Below are positions 10,029 to 22,402 of a stretch of DNA of 64,000 nt, piece by piece. Numbering within the stretch: position 1 is the stretch's first letter; each line of letters begins with the position of its first letter. A program made the position numbers and the translations under genes. Location of the stretch: the NCBI RefSeq assembly GCF_009727055.1, contig NC_052350.1, positions 22,639,296 through 22,703,295 on the forward strand. Direction: 5' to 3'. A model generated the notes under the pieces. The model was not told the origin of the DNA. It saw only the letters and a list, made by a program, of their open reading frames with translations, and searched no databases. Origin of the DNA: Benincasa hispida. Lineage: Eukaryota; Streptophyta; Magnoliopsida; Cucurbitales; Cucurbitaceae.

Positions 10029-10480
10029 TCAACTACATACATGAACCCCCATAAATGTAAATACATTGCTTATGACTTTTGTGTGTCCAATTGATTCTTG
10101 GAGCTTCAATGGTTGCAACTTTTCATGATGGACTGGAAATTTATCTTGGAAGCAAGCATTTAATTCCTCTTGAAATCCTTTAGCTCTAGCTTTTGTCATT
10201 GGTTCTTGTGACATAATGATTGTCACATGATTAGGTTGACTTGGAAAGTTCTTCCAATGATTTTCACCATGAGTTTCAATTGAGTTGGATTGAGCTTGTT
10301 AAGCTTCATTTTCCTTTTGTAAAACCTTATGTTCTCCTATGTTGGTCAGCTCCTTATCATTCTCCCTTTCTCCAAGACGATTCGTCCTCAAATCTTTAGG
10401 ATCACCATGTAAAGAAACTTTGTAATCATCATCCTATACCCATAATGCGCTCCTTTTCCTATATTGTCAATGATCCGTTA
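10029..10480 (-). pseudogene. Possible C-terminal remnant of a Ty3/gypsy polyprotein
   Basis: The complement of about 10340-10400 contains a stretch like DLRTNRLGERE. Downstream, a 65-codon frame (10029-10226) begins MSQEPMTKARAKGFQEELNA. Many plant gypsy polyproteins end with a G-P-[MI]-T-[RK]-[AS]-R-A-K-x-[FL] segment after a D-x-R-[TS]-N-P motif, so both words fit in order and orientation. No RT or integrase accompanies them, and the rest (10480-10850) is not recognisable. The assignment depends on short motifs only. Confidence 0.4.
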
Positions 10481-10859
10481 AGAATACAAGAAAGAAAACT
10501 GGAAAGAACATTAGTTGAAAAATAAATCCCACACTCATGATTTTTCTCACTCGAAGTTTTTTCTGTCACAACTCTTTTTTGTTTCTTTTATGTCTTGTTT
10601 TAGCCTATTCTCTTTCTTTACTCTTATCTAATTTCTTAGACTCCACATTGTCTTCACTTTTCTTTAGAGAATTGGTTGTGATCTCATTCTCCATGCATAC
10701 TTCAAATATTTCCTTGCTCTCTGTAACGACTTTACCTTTCGATTCTTCTCTAAAATTTCGATGATCACTCATTTTCATCTCATCAACATCATAATTGGAG
10801 TCTTTCTTTTTTACTTGTGGATGAACTCCATCATTTGGAATTGCTTGATCAATTTCTTA

Positions 10860-12727
10860 ATGGGATTCGAACCCCAAACGGAAGCATGTGAACACCTTGC
10901 ATTCCATAAATCAATTTTTGCATAAACAAAATCAGTGTACTAAAACAGAATATGTGTAGAATAAATATGTGATATAGCATGCTTTAGAGAAAGAAAAGAA
11001 CCATTCTCACATTTGTAGATTCCCAAGCTCCTAGAACGATCCTCTTGATATTCTAATGAACGACTCCTCCAACGATCTTGAACACGAATGTCTCCTCGAA
11101 TAATCTTGAACACGACCACGAGAATAACCTTGTTATTCTCAACAATTCCAATAGAAGGACGGATGGTATCAACTATTCGAAGAGGGTGAGGAGGAAAAAC
11201 ATTTGGGAGAGTAGAGAGGATTTTTTTATGACTTAGGGAAAAATTTTCACAATGAATGCTCTTTTTTCAAAAGGACCATAAGAAAGACTTTATATAAAGA
11301 AGGGTCAACCCCCTTCTCCATGTCTTTTTCTAAATTTTCCTATGCACAATTAATTAAATAACACGTATTTAATTAATTAGCACACAAATTAAATAACTAT
11401 TTATACATTAAATCCAATTTAACGTATATATATTTAATTATTATAAACATCATATGTTTATGTGCAACACCTCTTTATTTATTAATTAATTCTTTGTGAA
11501 TTTAATTCACTTCAATTAATTATTTGAATCTCATTCAAATGTTTCTTTCCAACTTAATTTGAATTATAGATCACATTCATAATCAATTACATATTAATCA
11601 TATTAATATACAATTTCCTCAAATTGATTTGAACAATTCAAATCATTCCTCTTTAATATCCTTTAATGAGCTAACAAGGGGACTCGGTGGACCGGTAAAT
11701 TAGAAGCTCCAACGATAGAAGATTAATTGGCTAAACTCATTAACCAAGTTAATCAATATTCATTGACTAAACTCATTAACCAAGTTAATCAATATTCATT
11801 GACTGTGGGTAAACTTCACTAAAGACCCACAGTGGCACTCTTCTCACTACACATATATTTCTGTGTCCACGGATATAGACTAATAACAACAAGTTAGTCC
11901 TTCATGAGTGTTCGTAACTCCAATTGGATCAAATTATCATTTTACCATTGGGTTACCTCTGACTTCTTAAGTACCAGTGCTCCTCTAACGAACAACCTGT
12001 TTATGGTCTAATCATTAAACAAAAATCCTCTCGAACCATTGAGAGGGTAGAGCCCTTTGTTCAAGTCTCGCACCACTTAAGAGAACATTCATCTACTTAC
12101 CCTAAAATCGGGAAAGAGTGAATTCCATCTAGTGAAATTATATTCCCAGCTCCCACTCGATTTTGTCCCTAAAATTATAGGCTTATTGAGTTGGGAATTG
12201 GCCCTTCTCATCCATAAAAATCAAAGGACAATCCCTCATGAACAGAAGTCCATAATCCATTCAAGATCGAGACTAAGTTGCTTAGGTCATCCTAGTGAAA
12301 TAGAACCTAACTAGTCAACGGAGTTACATCTAGAGGTTACTATTTTGTGGTCCGGTCTTATGAAAACTCATTGCATAGAATACCTCCACTCGCATTTCCC
12401 CTAAACGAGCGTGTTGGATTATTGCATTTGTATCAAATACAAAGTAGGTTGTATGTATAGTATCACCAAGATAAGGTACCCAGCCTTATCATATACTATA
12501 GACCCTTTAAGTTGTATCTTGAATACTGATCCCTGTATGTCTCCACATACAATTCAAGACTTGTACATCAGTCTATGATGTTAGTTTATTGGATTAGGGT
12601 TATTTAGGCAAGATAAATACAAGATAAACAATAACTATTTATTGTAATAAACATGAATAACACTTTATAAATGATTAGTCAAATGTTACATTTATTATCT
12701 ATGAGTTTTAGGGCATAAAACCCAACA
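10860..12727 (-). repeat. 3' LTR (second LTR family) of the 12.7-17.6 kb copia element
   Basis: The minus strand starts TGTTGGGTTTTATGCCCT at 12727. It follows a purine-rich AGTGGGAGTTTG and the RNase H end of the copia element above, so this is that element's 3' LTR. The low end, near 10846-10861, is not sharp. It shares LTR words with 43529-45529 (for example the CGGAAGCA box near the end) and differs from the family beginning TTGATGCCCTAAATC. The open frame at 12132-12314 lies inside it and is not a gene. Confidence 0.8.
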
Positions 12728-14253
12728 AACTCCCACTTGAACTAAAACTCTAGTTAGTGAGATGTATATAAAATAAATAATCCAAAGCTGGAAATGTCAA
12801 ATGTATAATGTACATTACATGAAAAGTAAATATAAAAAATATAATAAATTAGGGCATCCTTATACCCATTACACATCTCCCACTTGCCCTAGATTATACT
12901 ATATACAAGTCTCGAAAACCTAAATTCTCTAGATGAATCTCAAACAGTTTAGCTGAGAGAGTCTTCGTAAATGGATCGGCGATTTTGTGCTCCAAAGTGA
13001 TCTTAGTGATAGTTTCTCTCTATGTGCTTTCCTCATTTGCAGTTGCGAGGTTCTTTTGAGTTGGCTACTGCCACACTGTGGTCACAATATAATGTGATAG
13101 GCAAGTCCATATTTTGAATTACTTCCAAATCGCTTAGGAACTTCTTGAGCTAAATTGTTTCCTTTGTTGCTACACAAACAGCTACATACTTAGCTTTCAT
13201 AGTGGAATCTACAATGCATCCTTGTTTGATGCTACGCCATATTGCAGCTTTCCCATTCAGGGTAAACACTGATCTTGACGTTGATTTCCTAGAATCCTTG
13301 TCAGTTTGAAAATCAGAGTCAGTGTATCCTATCAGGATCAAATCCTTAGCTTTATATACCAGCTTGTAGTCCCTCATTCTTCTAAGATACTTGAGGATGT
13401 TATTAACGGCAGTCCAGTGGTCTAACTCTAGATTGGATTGATATCTACTGACTATTCCCAATACATAACAAATGTCTGGCCTAGTATAGAGCATAACATA
13501 CACTAAGCTGCCCACAATTAAGGCATAGGAAATACATCTCATATCCTCGACTTCTTGAGGTGTCTTAGGACACTGTTCCTTAGACAAGTGAACTCCGTGC
13601 CTGAAAGGTAATAAACCCTTCTATGAGTTCTGCATCAAATATCGAGTCAATATTTTGTCAATATAAGTTGCTTGAGGCAGAGCCAGCATTCTGTTCTTGC
13701 AATCCCTAATGATTTGGATCCCAAGTACATACTGTACATCTCCAAAATCTTTCATTTGGAATTGGGCTACCAACCATTCTTTAATGTCAGTAATGTACCC
13801 TACATCATTCCAAATGAGTAGGATATCGTCTACATAAAGTACTAAGAAAGTTACTTTATCGTTGATGAGTTTCTTGTAGATATAAGGTTCACCAATATTT
13901 TGATCAAAACCAAAAGATTTAATTGTTGTATCAAATCAAATGTTCCAAGATCTAGATGCCTGTTTCAACCCATAAATGGATAGATTAAGCTTCCAAACTT
14001 TTTGCTCCCCATCTTAGTCTATGAACCTCTCGAGCTGAGATATAGAGATATTCTCTTCAAGATTGTCATTCAGAAAAACAATCTTGAGATCCATTTGTCA
14101 TATCTCATAGTCATAATATGTGGATATGGACAAGTGAATTCTTATAAACTTAAGCATAGTAACACAGGAAAAAGTTTCCTCATAGTCAATCCCTTCCCTC
14201 TAGGTATAACTCTTTGCTATAAGTATAGTGTTGAAGGTCTATACCTTTCCAAT
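12728..14253 (-). pseudogene. Copia RT-RNase H, 3' half of pol
   Basis: 13150-13587 is open for 145 codons. It carries RPDICYVLGIVSRYQSN, then YTDSDF (RNase H Asp) and DSTMKAKY. In related elements the last motif is S-T-M-E-A-E-Y, so both Glu, including the catalytic one, read Lys here. Upstream, 13600-14253 has the RT active site YVDD (complement of 13825-13836) in a frame broken by stops. The region begins KVxTF... directly at the insertion point of the solo LTR at 14254, and its upstream half resumes at 16276. It belongs to the gag/pol family common in cucurbits. Confidence 0.88.
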
Positions 14254-14817
14254 TAATAGAACCTATTAAGGTTATGAGCGAAAGCAAATCGTCCCAATTT
14301 TTAACTTTACAGAATACAATTTTTACAGAACATAAAGATGCATCTTAAGATAAATTTATAACATGTTCTAATAATAAAGAATTAAAGGCAAGAAAAAGTA
14401 TTAGCGTTTTATTATTAAAAAAAAAAAAAAAAAAAACCCTACTTCAAAAAACCTTATCCAGAAAATCACGAACTTGAAACTCCACAATGGACACCACTAC
14501 TTGATTTCCTCTGTATTCTCTGGGATGAGAATCCATGAGTGTGTGGGCTCTGACTTTTTGGTGAGGGAAAGAATTAAGAGAGAGGAGAAGTTTTTAAAGG
14601 GGAATTCTTTTCTTCAGAAAAAATCTTCTATAACATTCACACCTTGGAAACCTTTTCAACGAAGAAGAAAAAAAAAACCCATTAACCATCCCACACATCT
14701 CTCTGAAACGTGGGAGTGATGAGAAAATTAAGGGGATGGAAGTTATTTCACTTTCTTTAATTTAATTTAAAATAAAATAAAATAATTTTAATAATTAATA
14801 TATTATATAATAATAAT

Positions 14818-14860
<43 letters not shown>

Positions 14861-16275
14861 GAATTTATTATACATATATACATAACCATATGTTATATCA
14901 TATATAACATATAACATATAGTTTCTATATTGTATCAAATACAATATGGCCTATAGTTTTAATTCTCTCATCAATAACATTTAGTATAAATCCTATTTAT
15001 ATTAAATTTAATTATATGAATCCAATTCATATAATTAATATTTGAATCATATTCAAATATTTTTTTCCTCTCAAATAAACTTTATATTATAATGTATCAA
15101 ATACATTATAATAATTATATCATATATAATTAAAATTATATTAATTATACAACACATAATTAATTCTCTTCATTAATTTGAACAATTCAAATTAATCCTA
15201 AAATTGATTCTCATAAATTCCCGTTGAGTTACAGAGGGGACTTCATGGACCTGTAACTTGAAGCTCCAATCGTACGCGAATAAACAAATTAAACTCCTTT
15301 AATTAAATTATTCACCATCCGTTAACTATCGGGTACTCCACTAAAAATCGATAGCTCCACTTTTTGCACTATAGATATATTTTTGTGTCCATTGGATACA
15401 ACTAATCAACAGTGCAATGACCCTTCACAAATTGCTCGTAAGAATAGCTAGGCCAAAATTATCATTTTGCTCTTGTAGTTACATCTAACTTCTTAAGTAC
15501 CACTGATTCCTCTAATGAACAATAAATCATAGTTCAACTATGATTAAACACCTCTCGGGCCAGGAGATGGTGTGGTGTCATATTGTTCTAGACCTAGAAT
15601 CAGCCCTTAAGGGATAAATTTATATACTTTCCCTGACGGTGGGGAATGAGTGAATTCCTTCTTGTGTAGCTGTGTTTGCAGCTCCATAATTAGATGAATC
15701 CCCAAAATGGTAGGCTTATTGAGCCGACCATCTGACCATTTCTACTCATACTAATCAAAGTTTTACCTACATAGGTAGGAGTTCACAACTCACTAAGGAT
15801 TCAAGTCATGTCACCTATGGTCATCATGGTGAAATGTAAGTCTCCATTATGAACGGCGTTATATAATGAAACTAGTCATTTCGTGGTCCGGTCTTATACA
15901 AACTCCTTTATATAGAATACCTCTACTCACATATCTCCACATGAATGATCGGGATCAGATCATTTGTAGAACTTTACAATAACTATGACATCTACAAATC
16001 GAGTCGTACTTGTAGTGTCACTAGGATGAGGTATCCAACCTTATCCATCTACTACAAACCATTTAGGTTATCACTTAAACATAATCTACCTATATGTCTC
16101 CATATACATGTTTAAGCTACATAAGATAAACTTGGATGTTAATTTATTGGTTTGTAGGTTTAATGCTACTAAATGTCAAATAAAATATCTCATATTTTAT
16201 TAAATAAATAAAATGTTTGTACAAAAAACTTACAAACTACAGGACCCTACGAGATTTAGGACATCAACCCCAACA
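14254..16275 (-). mobile_element. Solo LTR inserted in copia RT, with near-perfect TSD
   Basis: Minus orientation. The start (TGTTGGGGTTGATG) is at 16275; the degraded end at 14254 reads as the complement of TAATAGAACC. Flanks are CCAAT (14249-14253) and CCAGT (16276-16280), a 5-bp duplication with one later change. Removing the LTR rejoins the host pol frame across the site (KRKKDVTG followed by KVxTF), which confirms insertion into one continuous element. Length is 2022 bp. Frames at 14474-14719 lie inside the LTR. Confidence 0.92.
14810..14859. repeat. (TAA)n microsatellite
   Basis: About 50 bp of TAA repeats with one interruption (AATTAA), inside the U3 part of the solo LTR. The matching position in the related LTR at 34.4 kb is much shorter, so it probably expanded in this copy. 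Confidence 0.95.
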
Positions 16276-17646
16276 CCAGTTACATCTTTCTTTCTTTTAT
16301 AGATCCATTTACACTCTATGGGTTTGACCCCTTCAGGTGGATCTACAAGCTCCCATACTAAATTGGAGTACATAGACTCCATTTCAAGGTCCATGGCTTT
16401 GAGCCATTGGTCCTTGCTATGTTATTCATTGCCTATTTATAAGAAGATAGATCCTTAGCACTATCATCTGGTGTGATAACCTCAATTTAAGCTAAACCCA
16501 AGTAACGGTCAGAATGTATCACAACCCTCCAACTACATCGAAGCACTCTCAACGATTCAAAATGACGATACTGACCTGAAGTGTTGGCTTTTTCATTAAC
16601 TTTTGATGAAGGACCAACTGCATCAACAACTCTTGTCATGCTTCAGTAGCTTCATTTAATACTTATTTTGCTACGTGGTTTATGATTTCTCATGTCTTAT
16701 TCCTTTAAAAATGCAGCATTTGTCGATACAAACACCTTATTTTCTTAGAGTCATCGAACAGACCACCTCTCGTATCCTTAGGGTAACCAAAAAATTGGCC
16801 TAATCTTGAATGAGGTTCTAACATCTTAGGATTTGTCATTAACACATATGCAGGACAAACCTAGATTCTAAAGTAACGTAAACTCGGTTTACGCCCCCTT
16901 CACAACTCGAAAGGTGTTTCAGAAACACTCTTCGAGGAAATGTTGTTCAAGATGTGAACTACAATCTCTACTGTATACCCCCTAAACGAGTTAGGAAATT
17001 GAGCATAGCTCATCATAGAATGAACCATATCTAATAAGGTTTTATTTCTGCTCTCTGATACGCCGATCTGTTGAGGTGTACTAGGGGCTGAAAGTTAGGA
17101 TTGAATTCTATGGAGGTAATGAATCATCTTTTAACATGCTTAGAAGTCCATTCTTTACCAATCTCCCGATCCTCTCAAGAGATTTATGTGACCTAATCTC
17201 AAATGCCAAAGATACATATCATTGTTACTTGGAGAAATTATTCACCTTTTTGTTTGATTATTTCGAGTTTTAAACATCTCATGATTTAAAAGTGCTTTTG
17301 ATTCAGTTGGTATTAACACATATAAGTTTTCTTCTTGTTGAGCTGGACAGATAGTCACACCATTTTTCATAATGAACTCTTCATTAGAAGAAAAAGAAAT
17401 AGAATACGATTGTTCAATTAAACAGGAAATAGAAAAAAGGTTCCTCCTCATTTTGGAAACAATGTATAAGTTTTCTAAAAACAAAAATCTACTTCCAAAA
17501 AACAACTTAGCAGCTCCTAATGCACGAGTTGAAATGGCATCTATCGTTCCAACCTTGATCGTCATTTCACCCTTCTCAAGTTGTTGGAAGGAATTAATTT
17601 CGTGTAAAGAAGAACAAATGTGATTAGTGGCTCCTGAATCAATCTC
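16276..17646 (-). pseudogene. Copia protease-integrase-RT N-terminus, upstream half of the same element
   Basis: Continues the pol at 12728-14253. 17242-17565 is open for 107 codons, covering the end of protease and the GAG-pre-integrase domain (MTIKVGTIDAISTRALG, then RNLFSISCLIEQ, then LLNHEMFKT). The protease D-S-G-A motif lies near 17630 in a broken frame. Integrase follows but has lost about 340 bp around 17112, compared with 36736-37074 in the related element, which removes the catalytic core. RT begins near 16480-16276 (MESMYSNLVWELVDPPEG). Gag is missing because the plus-strand element starts at about 17647. Confidence 0.87.
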
Positions 17647-18801
17647 TCAGATGATTGGTGTTCTAAATCTCTCTTGTGTTCTCATAGTTTGTAAACACTG
17701 TATAAACAAATTGTTATTAATAAAATAATTGTTATTTTATGAGCATACACTCAATTCAATAAACTAAGATCTTAGGTTATCTAAGTACCATTGGAACTTC
17801 AATCTATAGGTCCATAAGGTCCTTCTATAGTTCAACAGGGATTTAATTGAAAATTAATTTTGGATTAATTTGAATTGTTCAAATTAATTGAGAGGAATTC
17901 ATTATATATTATATAATTAATTAAATTAATTATATATGTGATATAATTAATATAATGTATTAGATATATTATAATACAAAGTATTTTGAGAGGAATTTGA
18001 ATATGATTCAAATACTAATTATATGAATGAAATTCATATAATTAAATTTAATATGAATATGATTTATGTTAAGTACCATAAATAGTTTAAACGAATTAAA
18101 TATTTGAATTAGATTCAAATATTAATTTTATGGATGAGATTCATATAATGAATTTAGTATAAATATGATTTACATTAAATGTCATGCATTGTTGAGAGAA
18201 AATAAAACTATAGGTTATATTGTATTTGATACAATACAAAACTATAGGTTATGTGTTATATTTGATATAACGTATAGTAATATATATATATATAATAAGG
18301 TATTTGTTATACATATATTGAATTTTAATAATTATTTTTTAATTTAATTATACTCCCTCCCCCTATTTTCTCTCACAACGGACATACAGTGTGGGAAGTT
18401 CAATGTGTGGAACGATTCTTCATCTTCTTCCTCTGGATTACAGAAAATAGCTCTCTGAGAACTCATCCTCTCATCCTCTAATCCCACCTCCAAAAATTAT
18501 AGAGGAGCCCACCATTCCTACCCAGTTCTCATCTCAAGAGAATACAGAGAGTTTTCAAGTGGTGGTGTCTTGGTTTGGAGATCGGATCGTGGATTGTGGA
18601 TTGCAGGACGGCGAAGAAGTTAGACTTCAAGGGTAAGTGTTACTTCTTCCCCTCTTCTTCTCCTTGTAAAATCATGCCATAATTTTTAAGTTTTAATGCA
18701 TAATCTTCTCTGTTTTGATTATGTAATTTTATCAATTATGTGAAACTAAAAATGAGAATGATCCTCGCTTCTGCTACAAAATCTTCGATGGCTTTCCTTC
18801 A
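17647..18801 (+). repeat. 5' LTR of the plus-strand copia element, internally deleted
   Basis: Begins with a degraded TGTTGAGATTGGTGTCC equivalent (recognisable from GATTGGTGTTCTAAATC) and ends CCTTCA just before the PBS. Compared with the 3' LTR it lacks about 830 bp, between AGGTTA near 17780 and the following ATTGGAACTTCAATC. The matching 3' LTR points are about 29325 and 30159. Frames at 18165-18347 and 18740-18934 fall in or near the LTR and are not genes. Confidence 0.85.
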
Positions 18802-18803
18802 AT

Positions 18804-18815
18804 TGGTATCAGAGT
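18804..18815 (+). other. tRNA-Met-type primer-binding site
   Basis: TGGTATCAGAGT directly follows the LTR end CTTCA plus a short spacer. TGGTATCAGAG is the usual copia PBS, complementary to the 3' end of initiator tRNA-Met. It gives the plus orientation of the element. Confidence 0.9.
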
Positions 18816-19658
18816 GGTCGTTTCAATTCCTAATTTTTTTCTCCAGAATTAATTATAGAATTATGGTGGGTTTCATTCTGAAATTTCATGCTTTTATGAA
18901 TGTGGTTTGCAATTTTGGATGTTTTCGGGATTAGGCTTTTAGTTTTATAGCTTTCTTTTTACAAATTTGATTTGTAAGGGCCCGTTGTTTTAGGTGTTAA
19001 ATGCTATCGAGACTGTATTTCTTAAGTCTTGAGTCGATCATGCTATTCCCAATGACGTTTTAGGTGTCCTCCTTCAGATGGTGTTTGCATTGGTCAATAT
19101 CAAGGTAAATAGAGAGAGTATTTATAGTAAGTGGAAGAGGGATGTGTGTCAATATGTTCTATAGTCTCCTTCATTGGTTTGCAATATGAGATCTTCTTGC
19201 ATGGTCACGAGGCCCCTTGGGAGCGTCCCCCATTGAATGGTTTGTGTAGTAGGTCAATATCAAGGCGAACACCATAAATGGATAGGATCACTTTAATTTT
19301 TCCCTCAATCAGTTTTCCACTTCAGTTAGCTCATTGGGGCGAAACTCTAAGATCTAAAATGAAGGGTCATACTTACGAAAAATTGTTAAACTAGTTAATG
19401 GTTTCTTGACCAAATAAACTATAACTGATTATTATAGGAATAAGAGTTATTCTGGTGTAATAATTGGTTAAAATTGTCTCAATTCAGTGAAGGGACAACT
19501 GACTACCCTTTTGTTGCTTTTGTCCTAAATCATTGAAGCATCATTGCAAAATTATATGTTAAATGGGGTTCATTTAGTTTTTGCTAAATTTGATTGGATG
19601 TTTTTTTCAGAGTTATGCTAAAAATCTAATGTAGCTCTTTTTTTTTTTTTCAACAAAA
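18816..19658 (+). other. Untranslated leader of the plus-strand copia element
   Basis: About 840 bp between PBS and the first recognisable Gag codons, with no coherent frame. A T-run of 18 nt precedes the Gag start region at about 19636-19653. Long leaders are usual in this family. Confidence 0.6.
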
Positions 19659-20779
19659 ATGTCAAACTGTATTTTTTCGTTCGTTGCCTCTAATAATTTG
19701 ACCATTGTCATGACTGAGGGTTGTCCTCAAGTCCCAACCCCTGATGCAGCACAAAATGTTCGTGGTGCATACGAGATGTGGACAAAGGCTAATACTAAGG
19801 CACGAGTTCACATTTTGGAAAGTATATCTGATGCATTATCCAATAGATGTGAGAGCATATTACTACACATCAAATCATGCAATCAATGCAAGAATTTTTT
19901 GAGCGAAAGTTCTCACAATTCAAGCAAAGTAGGATTGATGACAATGAAACCAGTAATATAAGTTATGGAGCTGATCTCACTTCTCTCTAAAAGAGGAAGA
20001 ACTCTGAAGAAAATAAATCTGATTTATTTGTCTTGGAGACGTGCTTGGTAGAGAATGATGATTTTTCCTGGATAATTGAATCAGGAGCTACTAATCACGT
20101 ATGTTCTTCTCATCAAGGATTTAATTCCTAGAGACAATTGGTGGCTGGAGAGATGACTCTTAAAGTCGGTACTGGTGAGGATGTTTTAGTTGTTGTTGTA
20201 GGTAGGCTTAAATTATTTTTGGATAAGAAATGATATATGTTATTGGATAACATATATGTAGTACCTCAAATCAAGAGGAACTTAATTTCAGTTTATTATC
20301 CGATTAGACAAAAGTATTCCTTATCCTTCTATGAAAATAAAGTGTTTATTTTTAAGAATGGAATGGAATTAGGTTTTGGTTCAATGGAAAATAACTTATA
20401 TATACTAAGATCGTTAGTTACAAAAGTCGTGCTAAATACTGAAATGTTCAAAACTGTAACAACTATTAAAAGTTCGACAGTTTCTCCTAAAGAAAATGCC
20501 CATCTTTGGCATCTAAGGTTAGGTTACATCAATCTCAATAAGATTGAGAGATTGGTAAAAAATGGACTTCTAAATGGTTTAGAAGAAAACTCTTTACCTA
20601 TATGTGAGTCATGCTTTGAAGGTAAAATGATAAAATGACTTTTTACTGGAAAAGGTTATAGAGCCAAAGAGACCTTGAAGCTTATACATTCAAACCTTTG
20701 TGGTTTGATGAATGTAAGAGCACGAGGAGGGTATGAATATTTCATCTCTTTCATAGATGATTATTCTAAATATGGGTAT
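19659..20779 (+). pseudogene. Copia Gag-protease-integrase N-terminus
   Basis: Gag N-terminal half is open at 19659-19961 (TEGCPQVPTPDAAQNVRGAY, then MWTKANTKARVHILESISDA) but lacks most of Gag, including the zinc knuckle. Protease follows near 20060-20100, reading WIIESGATNH; the catalytic Asp of the D-S-G-A motif is Glu. GAG-pre-integrase is open at 20237-20638 (RNLISVYYPIRQ, then LWHLRLGYINLNKIERLVKN). It stops at TGA where related copies have an Arg codon. Integrase begins IHSNLCG, where the first catalytic Asp reads Asn (20693-20695), and breaks off at DDYSKYGY where the Athila derivative enters. Confidence 0.88.
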
Positions 20780-22378
20780 TGATAGCTTGTAGAAATACAT
20801 GATATTGTAGTATTTTACTTAGAATTATGAGGGCTAATAAGCGGAATATGCGTTAATAATGCCAAGAATTCATGTGGAAAAGTGAGCTTGCGTCGACCAG
20901 TACCAGAAATCCTCACTAACCTTATATAATGCATTATTATGCATCAAAGCATCTATTTTTGCAGCCATTGTAGGAATTGACCGCATATGTCGACCTTAGA
21001 CCGCCGCAAGAGTAACTGCATGCAAAGGTTCATAAAGACTAGTTTGTCGTATGGAATTTAGCATCCACAGTGATCATCGTAATGGAAGATTGATTGCCAA
21101 GTGGGTGGAATGCGTTGACACTTCAGGAGAAACAAGTTTGAACGCATACCTTGGGAGTATCAACAAGATAAGGTGATGCTGACATTTTCCATACCGTGAT
21201 AAAGGTAGCAGTGAGTCAGAACGCAATCATCAATGCTGTCGGCGTTTGAGCTTTATAAATAGCGCCTTGGATCTTCACTTCACACCATCTGAGTTTTTGC
21301 CTTAAGGCAAATTCTTGTGATCACAGATGAGAGCATTAACAAGACATTCTTTGAGGATTCTACACCTTCATAGCCTCTCCAAGTGATGACCGGAGTTTCG
21401 CCGGAGATAGAGCTCAAGAGAGACTTCTACACCATCCATCCATGGCACCATCAACAGCCTTTATGCATTTCGATTGAAAAGCAAGAGATTGCTTACATCT
21501 AGCCCTCCATCTCTCCTCTTATCTCCGTATTGTATTACATTTTGGTTTAAGACATTAATATATTTTGTAATCAATGCATCTCTTAGTTCCTTCAACACCA
21601 TCTTCTTCATCTTCTTCTTCTTTATCATCGTTTACATTCATCGCTTAGTTATCAAAGGCAGTCACATACTCAGTCATGTGGCCTAGAGATAGGACGCATG
21701 TAGCAACCCACCGAGAGGTTTGCGTTGCATGAGTATAGCGAGTTAATCCCCTTCGCTTGGTGTGAGGTTGTCGTAACGCTTGTCTATGAGCTGATTAGCT
21801 ACAACTAACTGCCCGAAAGGGTAAGTAGTGGAACACACTAAAGCAAGGTAAGCTTTGTTCCTAGAGATAGGAACGATCTTATGCTTGATGCAACCATACA
21901 TTATAGAGATATAGACATGCGGCTTGCCACCGAGAGGTGTGCGATCCGTTAGTGTGGTGAGCTGGGATTACTCGAGCGACCTAACATAATGAACCTTATT
22001 ATGCATTATCAGTTGCTGCATCTCTACCAATTCTCATAGTTAAACTTCCATTGCTCAATCTATTTAGTTAGGAGTAGGAATAGTGCATAATCCTTTAACT
22101 TTTATCTTTTTACTTTTATTCATCACCTCAAATGCATCACTTCACAAATATTATTGAGTTACAAGTCCCTGTGTTCGACCTCGAATCATCTTGAGAAACT
22201 TGCGTTCTCATGATACTTGGCAAGAAAGCAAGAAAACGTGTGATGGGAACGCATGGTCATCGCATACGTGCTTAAATGTATATTGTATATTTTCTAGTCC
22301 AACGCATGACCTTCAATGCATGGAGATTAATGCATAACATAAGACAAGCATATTTTCCTCTCATCTTTCTAATCAACA
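20780..22378 (+). repeat. Athila-type LTR, left copy
   Basis: Begins TGATAGCTTGTAGAAATACA and ends TCTAATCAACA, followed by AGTTT and the PBS. Length 1599 bp. It holds GC-richer, GCATC/GCGTT-rich sequence unlike the AT-rich copia LTRs around it. The frame at 21474-21686 lies inside it and is not a gene. Confidence 0.88.
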
Positions 22379-22384
22379 AGTTTT

Positions 22385-22402
22385 TGGCGCCGTTGTCAGG
22401 GA
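22385..22402 (+). other. Athila-type primer-binding site, left
   Basis: TGGCGCCGTTGTCAGGGA, one change from the common Athila PBS (TGGCGCCGTTGCCGGGGA). It sits 6 bp after the LTR end. Confidence 0.88.
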
